Assembly: GCA_035495315.1 (NCBI GenBank)
Contig: DATJGF010000016.1
Span: 1-27,821, forward strand
Length of the DNA: 27,821 nucleotides
From: DATJGF01 sp035495315
GTDB lineage: Bacteria > Verrucomicrobiota > Verrucomicrobiia > Limisphaerales > UBA8199
Direction of reading: 5' to 3'
Shown here piece by piece: positions 7,501 through 15,597 of the stretch; the stretch's first letter is position 1; the number at the start of each line of letters is the position of its first letter. Under the pieces are notes generated by a model, which did not search any database, had not been told where the DNA came from, and saw nothing but the letters and a program-made list of their open reading frames with translations. Made by a program: the position numbers and the translations under genes.

Positions 7501-9165
7501 GTGAGCCAATCACTAAAGGTACTGATCGTAGAAGACTCTGAGAACGATGCGTTGCTCCTGCAATTGGAGTTGGAACGAGCCGGGTACAATCCGCTGTGTC
7601 ATCGCGTCGAGACGCACCGCCAGCTCGAGTCTGCACTGAGCGAAGGAGATTGGGACATTGTTATCGCCGATTACGTGATGCCCCGCTTCAATGGCCTCGA
7701 AGCCCTCGCGATGGTCAAAGAGCACCAGTTGGACGTCCCCTTTATCGTTGTCTCCGGTCATATTACCGACGATACCGCCGTCGCAGCGATGAAAGCCGGC
7801 GCTCATGATTACGTCATGAAGGACAATCTTGCGCGGCTCGGCTCTGCGGTTGAACGCGAGTTACGCGAAACCGAATTGCGGCATGAACGCAAACGCGCCG
7901 AAAAGCGTCTCGCTGCAGAACATGCCATTACCCGATTGCTGGCCGGAGCCGAATCCATCGAGCAGGCGGCGGCTGCCATTCTGGAGGTGCTGTTAGAAAG
8001 TCTCGGTATGGATGTGGCTACCCTTTGGGTCCGGGACTCGGACCATCCGGTGCTGCAGCTTTCGGCCGCACGCTATCAGGGACGGTCTGAGGCCTGGCAA
8101 AGGTTTTGCGAGCGGCAGCAAGGGTTGTCGTTTGCTTCGGGGGCTGGCCTTCCCGGCCGTGCCTGGCAAGAACGGCGCAACATTTGGGTATCGGACCTGG
8201 CCGGTCTTGAGGATGCGCAACGCTCCGAGCTACTCGCTCAAGCCGGACTCTTAAGCGGCGCCTCCTTCCCGATCCAGAGCGGTGGCGCGGTTTTGGGGGT
8301 CCTCGAGTTATTCGCCGCCCGCCAGATGAACCACGACCCAGTTGTCGATAACATGATTTTGGCGATCGGCAGTGAACTGGGGCAATTCATCCAGCGCCAA
8401 AAGGTTGAGGAAGCATTGCGTCGGGCTCACGATGAGCTCGAGATGCGCGTTCAGCAGCGCACCGCCGAACTGAAGGCCGCCAACGCCAAGCTCCAGAATT
8501 CAATCGCCGAGCGAAAACGCCTCGAGACGGAGTTGCTGGAAATAACCGAAAAAGAGCGCCGCCGCATTGGGCTGGATTTGCACGACGACCTGGGCCAAAA
8601 GCTCTCCGGCGTTGCATTGATGACCAAGGGGCTCGAACTGAAGCTGACGAAGCAAAAGGCACCCGAAGCTCAGGACGTTGCCAAAATCCACACTCTCATT
8701 CACCAGGCGATGAACCACGCCAGCGATCTCGCCCACGACCTTGCAACGCTTGAATTCGCGCAACGCGATTTGCCCTCCGCCCTCGACGATTTGGCCGGCC
8801 GCGCTCGCGAGTTATTCTCCATCACTTGCCGGTTTAAATCCGAAGATCCCCTGCCTCCGCTCGAGCCGGCCGTCGTTTCGCAAGTCTACAAAATTGCGCA
8901 AGAAGCGGTCACCAATGCGATCAAACACGGGAAAGCCAAACGCGTCAGCATCGGTCTGGCCAACGGTGACGACAAACTGACGCTAACGGTTCAAAACGAT
9001 GGTCTGCCCTTTCCCGATCTGCGGAGCCACTCTACTGGGATGGGTTTGCGCATCATGAACTATCGGGCCAGCCTCATCGGGGCTTCGCTCGATATTCGCG
9101 CCAAAGGTCATAACGGCACGCTCGTCACTTGCTCGATCCCGCTGGAGACGAACAAGCGAGAATAG
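7501..9165 (+). CDS. Receiver-GAF-HisKA_3-HATPase hybrid histidine kinase
   Basis: The protein has 554 residues. An N-terminal receiver domain (about 5-120) shows the acidic pair E11/D12, phosphoacceptor D57 (IVIADYVMP), S85 and K107 (DYVMKDN). A GAF domain (about 135-298) and a coiled coil (about 300-345) follow. A HisKA_3 dimerisation domain reads EKERRRIGLDLHDDLGQ (His 361). The HATPase domain has EAVTNAIKHG (about 468-477), a G1 box QNDG and STGMGLRIM. HisKA_3 kinases usually phosphorylate NarL-type DNA-binding regulators; none is in view. The receiver-first order lets the upstream HisKA kinase phosphorylate this protein and modulate its own kinase, which is inference. GTG 7501 is fixed by the AGGAGG before it. 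Its stop is 15 bases from the convergent TPR gene. Confidence 0.92.
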   Translation: MSQSLKVLIVEDSENDALLLQLELERAGYNPLCHRVETHRQLESALSEGDWDIVIADYVMPRFNGLEALAMVKEHQLDVPFIVVSGHITDDTAVAAMKAGAHDYVMKDNLARLGSAVERELRETELRHERKRAEKRLAAEHAITRLLAGAESIEQAAAAILEVLLESLGMDVATLWVRDSDHPVLQLSAARYQGRSEAWQRFCERQQGLSFASGAGLPGRAWQERRNIWVSDLAGLEDAQRSELLAQAGLLSGASFPIQSGGAVLGVLELFAARQMNHDPVVDNMILAIGSELGQFIQRQKVEEALRRAHDELEMRVQQRTAELKAANAKLQNSIAERKRLETELLEITEKERRRIGLDLHDDLGQKLSGVALMTKGLELKLTKQKAPEAQDVAKIHTLIHQAMNHASDLAHDLATLEFAQRDLPSALDDLAGRARELFSITCRFKSEDPLPPLEPAVVSQVYKIAQEAVTNAIKHGKAKRVSIGLANGDDKLTLTVQNDGLPFPDLRSHSTGMGLRIMNYRASLIGASLDIRAKGHNGTLVTCSIPLETNKRE

Positions 9166-9180
9166 CTGCACCAAACGGAA

Positions 9181-9810
9181 TTAGACCGGGGTCGAGCGAG
9201 GATTCCTGGCTGCCAACAGCGATTTCCTCAGGTTCTCGAGAAGTTCTTCGACATTTCGCCCCTCGTCAGCCGGAACCAATTGCTGATACCGGGTGAGCGT
9301 CCTTATGGCCGCCCCGAGGTCATTGTTTATGGCCTGAACCAGAGCAAGATTGAAGTGGACATTTGGGAAAGCCGGATCGAGTTCAGCCGCCAGTTCGTAA
9401 TGCACTTGGGCCAATCGGAAGTCGTCGACATCAAAATACATGTTTCCCAAATTGTAGTGGGCTTCAAAATGGCGAGGATTCTCCTTTAGCGAGTGGGTGA
9501 AACAGTCAAACGCTTTGGCGATATTTCCGCGTTTGGACTCGATAATTCCCAGGTTGCAATAAGAATCGGCGACGCAATCACTCTCCTCAATGGCTTTGCG
9601 GTAAAGCTCTGGGGCTTGTGCATCCCCGCGTTCATCGAGCAGCAGCGCCTGCTCGAAACGACTTAACGCGGAAGCAAAACTGAGGATTTGGGCGGTGGGC
9701 TGCGCAAATAGATGCAGTTGATTGGGGTTCTCTGCCGTTGGCCCCCGCTGCTTGACGCGCTTGTAACCGAATTTTGACGCTTGTAGCGGGAATTTTAGAA
9801 TCTGGCCCAT
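9181..9810 (-). CDS. Tetratricopeptide-repeat protein
   Basis: The 209-residue protein has no signal peptide and is probably cytoplasmic. The N-terminal 45 residues are basic and unrecognised. From about 46 to 181 it has roughly four TPR units; the clearest are ADSYCNLGIIESKRGNIAKA (about 81-100), FEAHYNLGNMYFDVDDFRLA and FPNVHFNLALVQAINNDLGA. TPR arrays serve as protein-protein scaffolds. It lies 48 bases after ku on the same strand and could be the last gene of the end-joining run, but no sequence evidence ties it to repair. Start ATG 9810; no convincing Shine-Dalgarno sequence. Confidence 0.85.
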   Translation of the reverse strand: MGQILKFPLQASKFGYKRVKQRGPTAENPNQLHLFAQPTAQILSFASALSRFEQALLLDERGDAQAPELYRKAIEESDCVADSYCNLGIIESKRGNIAKAFDCFTHSLKENPRHFEAHYNLGNMYFDVDDFRLAQVHYELAAELDPAFPNVHFNLALVQAINNDLGAAIRTLTRYQQLVPADEGRNVEELLENLRKSLLAARNPRSTPV

Positions 9811-9858
9811 CCGGCTTGGGACAACAAATGCGAATTTTGTATGTTTCCAGGTGCGTGA

Positions 9859-10713
9859 TTAGGCGACCTGCTTCTTCTGTTTCACCGGCTTGGCTTCGAC
9901 CGCTGGCTTCTTCTCGCCTTTGGCTTTCTCCATCGGCTTCTTCTGCGCCTTCGTTCGCTCAATGCTCTGCTTGAGCGCTGTCATGATATCAACAACCGGT
10001 TTTTCCTCTTCCGGCGAGGTGACAATCTGTTTTCCGGCAATTTTCGCGTCGATCATCTCGCGCAGCGCATCGCGATAGCGGTCGGTCAAGTCCAGCTCGT
10101 TCAAGTTGGCACCCATCGATTCTACGAGGCTGATCGAAAGCTTCAACTCATCTTTATTGACTTGGGCTTGCTCTAGTTGTGGCACAGTCTCAATCTTCCG
10201 CAGTTCTTTCGGATTTCGTAGCTTGTACAGCACCAGTCCCCCCTCCAGCGGCGCAATCATCACGACTTCCTCGCGGTCTCGCAGCACGACTTTGCCAACG
10301 CCTACCTTACCGCTGGCCTTTAACGCTTGGGTCAACAATGAGTAAGTCTTCGCCGCTACTGCCCCGTCCGGCCCGGCAAAGTACGGCGCATCGTAGAGCG
10401 TCGGATGCACCTCGCTCGAGTCAATGAATCCCTCGATTTCTATCACCTTCGTGCTTTTAAGTTTTATTTTTTCGAGGTCCTCGGGGGCGACAATCACATA
10501 TTGCTCCGGTTCGAATTGGTAACCCTTCACGATTTCCTCGACAGTCAACGACTTGCCGCATTTCTTGCATTTCTTCTCGTAACCGACCGGGCCATTATCT
10601 TCCTTGTGCAACTGGTTGAACCGAATGGTTTCTTCCGTATCGACCGCGTTGTAAATGCGGATTGGGATTGTCACCAGCGAAAACCGAATATGCCCTTTCC
10701 ATATCGATCTCAT
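9859..10713 (-). CDS. ku: Ku protein, bacterial non-homologous end joining
   Basis: The 284-residue protein matches the usual bacterial Ku length. It opens RSIWKGHIRFSLVTIPIRIY, the typical start of the ring-forming core. The core also has a CKKCGK knuckle (about 49-54) and the family stretch VEEIVKGYQFEPEQYVIV, then EIEGFI and SMGANLNELDLTDRYRDALREMIDAKI. The last 40 residues are Lys/Ala-rich, as in bacterial Ku tails that contact DNA and stimulate LigD. Function from family knowledge: a homodimer that threads onto broken DNA ends and recruits LigD. ATG 10713 is supported by AGGTGA seven bases upstream. It follows ligD by 109 bases, a gap long enough for its own promoter. Confidence 0.96.
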   Translation of the reverse strand: MRSIWKGHIRFSLVTIPIRIYNAVDTEETIRFNQLHKEDNGPVGYEKKCKKCGKSLTVEEIVKGYQFEPEQYVIVAPEDLEKIKLKSTKVIEIEGFIDSSEVHPTLYDAPYFAGPDGAVAAKTYSLLTQALKASGKVGVGKVVLRDREEVVMIAPLEGGLVLYKLRNPKELRKIETVPQLEQAQVNKDELKLSISLVESMGANLNELDLTDRYRDALREMIDAKIAGKQIVTSPEEEKPVVDIMTALKQSIERTKAQKKPMEKAKGEKKPAVEAKPVKQKKQVA

Positions 10714-10717
10714 AATT

Positions 10718-10764
10718 CACCTATTGATGTAATGCAGGCGCAACATGAATGTATTGTATAATAC
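10718..10764 (-). promoter_or_regulatory. ku leader: Shine-Dalgarno site and AT-rich inverted repeat
   Basis: On the minus strand AGGTGA (10723-10718) precedes the ku ATG. Further up, GTATT-GTAT-AATAC (10751-10764) is a 5-bp inverted repeat in an AT-rich patch that also holds TATTAT and TACAAT, both 5/6 matches to a -10 box. I find no -35 at a standard distance, so the promoter is only possible. The inverted repeat could be an operator. Confidence 0.4.
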
Positions 10765-10822
10765 GTAATCCGAGCATAAGACCTGCCAACGAGAGACTAT
10801 TTTGACCTTTTAATGCATTTCA

Positions 10823-13240
10823 TTAGGAATGCCAAGTCAAATCTGGCCGCAGCCGGATAAAGACTGGTTCCCGCAACATGCCGTCCCCCGTCCAGGAGGC
10901 AAAGGAAACTTCGCACATCAGCCTCGGTTCGACCCAGACCGACCGCGCATCGTCGAGCGGTTTTTCCTTCACCGGCCGTTTTATTGTTGGCAATTTATGC
11001 ACTTCGGCGAAAACGCTTTTCAGCAGCGAATCATCAAAACCGCCGCCGACCTTGCCGATATACCTCAATCCGCCGCCGCCGTCGGTTTGAGCCAAATGGA
11101 GCGCGCCAAAGCTGGCTTGGCGATCACCTCGTCCCTGCGTGTAGCCGATGATCACGCACTCGACGCTCTGCCGGGTCTTGATTTTCAGCCAGGTATCGCT
11201 GCGTTTTCCCGGCTGATAAGTGCTGTTCCGCTGCTTCGCCATAATCCCTTCCAATCCCAACTCCTTCACAGCTTCGAAAAACGCGGGCCCGTCTTCAACG
11301 ACTTCACTCACTCGATACGCGCAGTCTTTTTTAACTGCGTCCGCGAGCCATTCGCGCCGCCGGCTGAGTGGCTCAATGACAATCGGACGCCCATCCAGGT
11401 AAAGGCAATCGAACAGATAACAGACCGCCGGATGCTTCAGGCGGGCGCGTTCGATAGCTCCTTCGCTGCTTTGCTGCATCCGCTGAATCACATGTTGGAA
11501 CTTCGGCCGCCCCTCGGCGTCGAGACAGACAATCTCCCCATCAAACAATGCGGAGGTGGCGCGGAACGCTTGCTCCGGAATCACTAGCTCGGGAAACTGC
11601 TTCGTAAATTCCATCCGGTTGCGGCCGTGAATTCGGATTTGGCCTTCGTCGAGTGAAATCATCGCGCGGATGCCGTCCCATTTAACCTCGTACAAATAAT
11701 CCGGCGATTCCGGCAATTGGTCGGCGGATCGTGCCAGCATGGGCTCAATCGGGTCGCGTAACCAATCAGTTTGTGGGGCATCGACCCGCTCCAGCAACCA
11801 TTGATTATCCTTGGTTTGGTGGGTGCGGTATTCGGCATTCAGTTCTCGCGATTGCAGCCGAAAATAAAATCCGCCTTTCTTCTCTTTGGTGATTTCGTAT
11901 CGCCCCTGCGCAAATTTCCACATCATCCCGCCGCCGTACTCGCCCTTCGGAATCGCGCCCTCGAAATGGACGTATTCCAAAGGGTGATCCTCGACATTGA
12001 CTGCCAGGCGCATAATGCCTGGTCGGGGCGGCAAGCCTTTCGGGACGGCCCACGATTTCAAGACCCCTTTTTGTTCCAATCGTAAGTCATAATGCAGCCG
12101 CGAGGCGTGGTGCCGGTGAACCACGAACGCATTTCCTTGCCCGGTGATTGGCGCTGGCGCCGGCTCCGGTGTCTTGTTGAAGCTTCGTTTTTTGGAATAA
12201 GTCTCCAGTTGTTCAGGTGTTTTGTATTTGCGCTCCGCCTTGCCCGAAACCTCTCGACGTGAGCCTTGCTCCAAAACGGGTTGGTTATCCTCACCCACGC
12301 GTTTCTCAGCTGAAAGAAGGCTCTTCCCTTTATCCCTGCGTGCCATAGGTTTCCTCTCCGTATGAATTGCCGTCGCATACGCCGCGATCGCTTCCCATGG
12401 ATCTCCGTTTTCTATCACACGTCCCGGCAGAGTGTGCAGGTTAAGAACCTTCGGGGTTTCGACTCCGGTCAATTCCCCCCACTGCAACGGCGTCGACACC
12501 GTTGCCCCCGGCAGACCGCGCAAGCTGTACGCGCTTATAATCGTCTGCGACGGCCGGTTGCGGTAAATGTCGAGCAGCACTTTTCCATGCCGGTGTTCCT
12601 TTTTGATCTGCAAGGTCAATGAAGAGCCGTGTGAATCCACAAACGGTTGTGCGATCGCTTTCGCTGCCTCAAAAGCCTTGTCGAATCCCCACTTCGATTC
12701 TATCGGCGTAACCACGTGAAGCCCCTTGCGCCCGGTTGTTTTGACGAACGGGTGATATCCAAAGCGTTCGAGGTGTTCCTTGAATTCCAGTGCCAGCCCC
12801 GCCATGTCCGGAAACTTGAAACTCTCCGGTGGGTCGAGGTCATAGACGATGTAATCCGGGTTGCCAAAATGAGGGGCGCGCGAATGCATTTGATGCAATT
12901 CAAGGCAGGCCAGGTTTGCCAGCCAGCCCAGTGACGCCTCTTCGCTCGCGATGACGTAATTCTTTTTTTCCTCCCCGAGCGTCACGTGCTCAAGCCAATC
13001 AGGCGCCCAACCCGGCAGATTCTTCTGAAAGAACGACTCACCGTTGATCCCGTCAGGATATCGCACCAGCGAGAGGGGGCGGCCCTTTATATGGGCCAAA
13101 ATTGTCGGCGCAATTTTGAGATAATACTGGATCACCTCCGCCTTGACGATCTGCTCGTCGGGATAAAGAACCTTGGTCAAGTTCGACAATTCAATCTGTC
13201 GCTTGCCAACTTGAGCGATTTGAGCGGTGCGCGAAGGCAT
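10823..13240 (-). CDS. ligD: Multifunctional DNA ligase D (polymerase-phosphoesterase-ligase)
   Basis: The 805-residue protein has three domains in the order POL-PE-LIG, as in mycobacteria rather than the PE-LIG-POL order of Pseudomonas. The primase-like polymerase (about 15-295) has catalytic DLDPP (D134, D136), KTTGRKGLHVV and LLDIYRN (D224). A basic linker spans about 298-362. The 3'-phosphoesterase (about 366-490) has every residue known to be catalytic in P. aeruginosa LigD: H377, H383, D385, R387, H419, Y423 (FVVHRHHASRLHYDLRLE; NVEDHPLEY). The ATP ligase (about 498-805) has nucleotidyl lysine K520 in EVKWDGIRA, then GEIVCLD, EGIMAKQRNSTY and TWLKIK. Function: end processing, gap filling and ligation with Ku. 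It starts 9 bases after the DUF72 stop. No clear Shine-Dalgarno sequence. Confidence 0.97.
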   Translation of the reverse strand: MPSRTAQIAQVGKRQIELSNLTKVLYPDEQIVKAEVIQYYLKIAPTILAHIKGRPLSLVRYPDGINGESFFQKNLPGWAPDWLEHVTLGEEKKNYVIASEEASLGWLANLACLELHQMHSRAPHFGNPDYIVYDLDPPESFKFPDMAGLALEFKEHLERFGYHPFVKTTGRKGLHVVTPIESKWGFDKAFEAAKAIAQPFVDSHGSSLTLQIKKEHRHGKVLLDIYRNRPSQTIISAYSLRGLPGATVSTPLQWGELTGVETPKVLNLHTLPGRVIENGDPWEAIAAYATAIHTERKPMARRDKGKSLLSAEKRVGEDNQPVLEQGSRREVSGKAERKYKTPEQLETYSKKRSFNKTPEPAPAPITGQGNAFVVHRHHASRLHYDLRLEQKGVLKSWAVPKGLPPRPGIMRLAVNVEDHPLEYVHFEGAIPKGEYGGGMMWKFAQGRYEITKEKKGGFYFRLQSRELNAEYRTHQTKDNQWLLERVDAPQTDWLRDPIEPMLARSADQLPESPDYLYEVKWDGIRAMISLDEGQIRIHGRNRMEFTKQFPELVIPEQAFRATSALFDGEIVCLDAEGRPKFQHVIQRMQQSSEGAIERARLKHPAVCYLFDCLYLDGRPIVIEPLSRRREWLADAVKKDCAYRVSEVVEDGPAFFEAVKELGLEGIMAKQRNSTYQPGKRSDTWLKIKTRQSVECVIIGYTQGRGDRQASFGALHLAQTDGGGGLRYIGKVGGGFDDSLLKSVFAEVHKLPTIKRPVKEKPLDDARSVWVEPRLMCEVSFASWTGDGMLREPVFIRLRPDLTWHS

Positions 13241-13249
13241 GGCTTGAGT

Positions 13250-13975
13250 TTAACTCCCGTTCCGATTTCCCTCTGTTGGATCGGCCAATTCCAGGAACCT
13301 CTTCGCCATTGCCGGGCCCTTGCCTTCATCCTCGTGTTTAAAAAAGATGAACACCTCGCGCCATTTTTGTTCACGCACGCGCTGAGCCCAGGCCCGCAAA
13401 TCCGTATCACCATAGTCCGGGCGTCGCAAACGCAGGTAGCCCCAGTCCGCGGTCGAAACGAAAGGGATATCCAGGTCGTTTTCGGCTTCGGCAATGCACA
13501 GCACCGCCTGATGCTCGCGCAATAAATCGAAGACCTCCGCGTCGAACCAGGATTGGTGCCGAAACTCAAATGCCGACCGCGGCTCGGCCGGCAGCAATTT
13601 CAGGAAATCGCGCAGGCGAGGCGCGTCCTTCTTCAAGTAGGGTGGGAGCTGAAACAACAACGGTCCCAACCGATGTTTCAGAGCCGTTGCGACTTTGAGC
13701 AGATAGGCGACCGAGTTGTCGGTGTCCTTGAGCCGCTGGAAATGCGTGATCCGTTGCGAAGCCTTCAAAACAAACTTGAAATCTGCCGGAACTTCAGCGG
13801 CCCAACCCTCCAGCACGGAGGGCTTTGGCATCCGATAAAACGTGTTGTTGATTTCTACCGCGCGAAAACGTTCGCCATAAAAATGCAGCATCTGCTTTTC
13901 GGGCAGGTCCTGCGGATAAAACGTGCCCTTCCACTCCTTGTAAGAGTAACCGCTGGTTCCGACGTACAAGTTCAT
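13250..13975 (-). CDS. DUF72 (YecE-like) TIM-barrel protein
   Basis: The 241-residue protein has a normal length for the family. It starts LYVGTSGYSYKEWKGTFYP, the DUF72 N-terminal signature, and shows the other hallmarks in order: MLHFYGERFRAVEINNTFYR, DFKFVLKASQRITH, LLFQLPPYLK, AFEFRHQSW, YLRLRRPDYG and a C-terminal FIFFKHEDEGKGPAMAKRF. The fold is a TIM barrel; no activity has been established for the family that I know of. It lies between the hydrolase (23-base gap) and ligD (9-base gap), so it is almost certainly co-transcribed with ligD. That position hints at a role in DNA-end or nucleic-acid processing, which is inference only. Confidence 0.92.
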   Translation of the reverse strand: MNLYVGTSGYSYKEWKGTFYPQDLPEKQMLHFYGERFRAVEINNTFYRMPKPSVLEGWAAEVPADFKFVLKASQRITHFQRLKDTDNSVAYLLKVATALKHRLGPLLFQLPPYLKKDAPRLRDFLKLLPAEPRSAFEFRHQSWFDAEVFDLLREHQAVLCIAEAENDLDIPFVSTADWGYLRLRRPDYGDTDLRAWAQRVREQKWREVFIFFKHEDEGKGPAMAKRFLELADPTEGNRNGS

Positions 13976-13998
13976 AGCTGGGACTTATCTCATTGTCT

Positions 13999-14742
13999 TC
14001 ACGCTTTCGGTGGCGGCGCCGAGCTGTGTGAAATCACACCTTGTATCCAGCGTGTCACCTCGTCCAATAATTCGCCTCTCACGTCAACGTCCTTGCGTCC
14101 GGACCGCGCTGGCACATGAAATGAATGGTCTGCCCCGGGGGACAATGTGAGTGTCATTCGCGGCCGTAGTTGCTCAACGAGTGGGTTCAAGAAGTCCAAC
14201 TTAGCGAACTCGTCTCGATCCCCTTGCAGGAACAGCATTGGTATTTGGATATTAAACAGATGCTCGGCCCGCTGCGTCGACGGTTGACCCGGCGGATGCA
14301 GCGGGAAGCCAAGGAATATCAGCCCGCGCACGCCAGGCAGCGGCGCAGCCGACTGGGCTTGCGACGTCATTCGCCCGCCGAACGATTTGCCTCCAGCGAA
14401 CAGTGGCAGGCCGGGAGCCGCTTGGGAGGCGTGTTGTACTGCCGCCCGAACCGCCGCCTGGGCCACCTTAGGATTGTCGGGCCGTTTGGAGCCGTGCTCC
14501 ATATAGAGGAATTGATAGCGCAACGTCGCGATGCCTCGCTCGGCGAGGCCTTTTGCGACCTCGGCAAGGAATGCGTGCTTCATCCCGGCACCAGCTCCGT
14601 GCGCGAGAACATAGCAGGCGCTGGCACCAGCGGGGACTTGCAGCAGCGCCGATACCGTCTGCCCATCCTCAAGCCGCACATTGAGGGGCTGCGCACCGGC
14701 TGCGATGTCTGCGCTCGCGTTAGATTTAACGGGTCCCTTCAC
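13999..14742 (-). CDS. Alpha/beta hydrolase of the Tex30/KANL3 type
   Basis: The 247-residue cytoplasmic protein starts at GTG 14742; no ATG precedes the fold. The hydrolase core has an oxyanion-side YVLAHGAGAGMKHAF, nucleophile Ser120 in FAGGKSFGGRM, an acidic loop LQGDRDEF (D175/D177) and His206 in PGADHSFH, so the triad looks complete. The 'AHGAG...GGKSFGGRM...GADHSF' combination marks the bacterial relatives of Tex30/KANL3, often annotated dienelactone hydrolase-like. The substrate is unknown. It is the first gene of the run leading to DUF72, ligD and ku. The tandem-hairpin element sits about 60 bases upstream of its start. Confidence 0.88.
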   Translation of the reverse strand: MKGPVKSNASADIAAGAQPLNVRLEDGQTVSALLQVPAGASACYVLAHGAGAGMKHAFLAEVAKGLAERGIATLRYQFLYMEHGSKRPDNPKVAQAAVRAAVQHASQAAPGLPLFAGGKSFGGRMTSQAQSAAPLPGVRGLIFLGFPLHPPGQPSTQRAEHLFNIQIPMLFLQGDRDEFAKLDFLNPLVEQLRPRMTLTLSPGADHSFHVPARSGRKDVDVRGELLDEVTRWIQGVISHSSAPPPKA

Positions 14743-14800
14743 GGAATTCGATCGTCTCAGGAGAGCTTATTACAAGCTCAAGCAAATGTCATTTATGTGT

Positions 14801-14948
14801 GTAGCGTCAGGCGTCTCGCCTGACGTAGAGGGCGGCGTCCTCGCCGCCCGGCTTTGTTGCGTATGGCTGTTGCGCTGAGGATGAATACTTCTGAATTCCC
14901 GCCGGGCAGGATGCCCGGCTCCACGGCCGGCGAGACGCCCGCCACTAC
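14801..14948. repeat. Inverted pair of tandem-hairpin units (BIME-like composite)
   Basis: Left half, plus orientation: GTAGC, hairpin GTCAGGCGTCTCGCCTGAC (14806-14824, 8-bp stem), GTAGA, hairpin GGGCGGCGTCCTCGCCGCCC (14830-14849, 8-bp stem). Right half: hairpin GCCGGGCAGGATGCCCGGC (14901-14919, 8-bp stem), TCCAC, hairpin GGCCGGCGAGACGCCCGCC (14925-14943, 7 of 8 pairs), ACTAC. Read on the minus strand, the right half repeats the left-half plan: GTAGT, hairpin with core GGCGTCTCGCC, GTGGA, hairpin with an ATCCT loop region. The 51 bases between (14850-14900) are unique. The composite lies between the EF-hand gene's stop and the hydrolase start on the same strand, so it may end one transcript or lie in the promoter region of the next. 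It resembles REP/BIME elements; no transposase is nearby. Confidence 0.8.
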
Positions 14949-14966
14949 CGCTTCAGCGGGATCCGC

Positions 14967-15533
14967 TTAACGAGATGTGATGCTAAACTCGATTTCACCA
15001 ACGCTTTGGGTTTCGTTTCGCTTTTGCTTTGCGATCGCGACCTGGCCGGATCTGGGCTGTGCCGCGTTAACCAGGTAAACACTTAACGCCTGTAGATGCC
15101 GGTTCTCAATCGTCACCTTGTGTGCGCCTGCCGTGAGCAGGTCGATCTTGGCTGAAAATTCCAACTGGATGATTCCCCAACCGGTGCGCAGTTCGCTCGG
15201 TGGTGGAAAATTGGATGCGATGAGTTTCAAGGTTATGTTTCGGTGGTCCAGCCGGATCAACATATCGCGCCTTACCGATTCGCAGTACGCCGCGGCTTCG
15301 CTCGTTGAGATCACACCATCATGATCGCGGTCGATGCGTGCAAGCACCTGTTCGGCGACGTCCACGCCGGGCGTCAGATTGATTTGCAACCGGATTGCCT
15401 TGGGTTCGATCGTAACCAGGGTCGCCTGCAAATATTCGTCCAAGCGATGGGCGCGCCCAACCAATGGCAATGCGAGCAGTGGGAGTAGCGAGCCTAGCCG
15501 GGAGATTTTAAAGGCAGTCCAATGGTATCTCAT
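14967..15533 (-). CDS. Exported EF-hand protein of unknown function
   Basis: From ATG 15533 the protein is 188 residues with a signal peptide (ISRLGSLLPLLALPLVGRAH, cleavage probably after about 28). The mature part begins RLDEYLQATLVTIEPKAIRL, like a small beta-rich domain. A canonical 12-residue calcium loop, DRDHDGVISTSE, has acidic residues at positions 1, 3, 5 and Glu at 12. The frame extends upstream to 15590, but the signal peptide fits ATG 15533, with an AAGG about eight bases before it. The stop of the DUF3500 gene is 64 bases upstream on the same strand, and the two are probably co-transcribed. No enzyme fold was recognised. Confidence 0.75.
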   Translation of the reverse strand: MRYHWTAFKISRLGSLLPLLALPLVGRAHRLDEYLQATLVTIEPKAIRLQINLTPGVDVAEQVLARIDRDHDGVISTSEAAAYCESVRRDMLIRLDHRNITLKLIASNFPPPSELRTGWGIIQLEFSAKIDLLTAGAHKVTIENRHLQALSVYLVNAAQPRSGQVAIAKQKRNETQSVGEIEFSITSR

Positions 15534-15597
15534 TGAGGTCGCCTTAGCAGGCAGCGCGCGAGGCCTGAAACACGGGCCCGCCAAAGCCATATCCTTC

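Noticed and set aside
10829..11587. Plus-strand open frame of 252 codons opposite ligD
   Set aside because: The ligase domain on the minus strand has all catalytic motifs. The plus frame is a GC-rich shadow.
14170..14823. Plus-strand open frame of 217 codons opposite the hydrolase
   Set aside because: It is antisense to an intact Ser-Asp-His hydrolase and its end runs into the hairpin element.
14801..14948. Reading the four-hairpin composite as an insertion sequence end or attachment site
   Set aside because: There is no transposase or integrase nearby and no target duplication was seen. A REP/BIME-like element explains the structure better.
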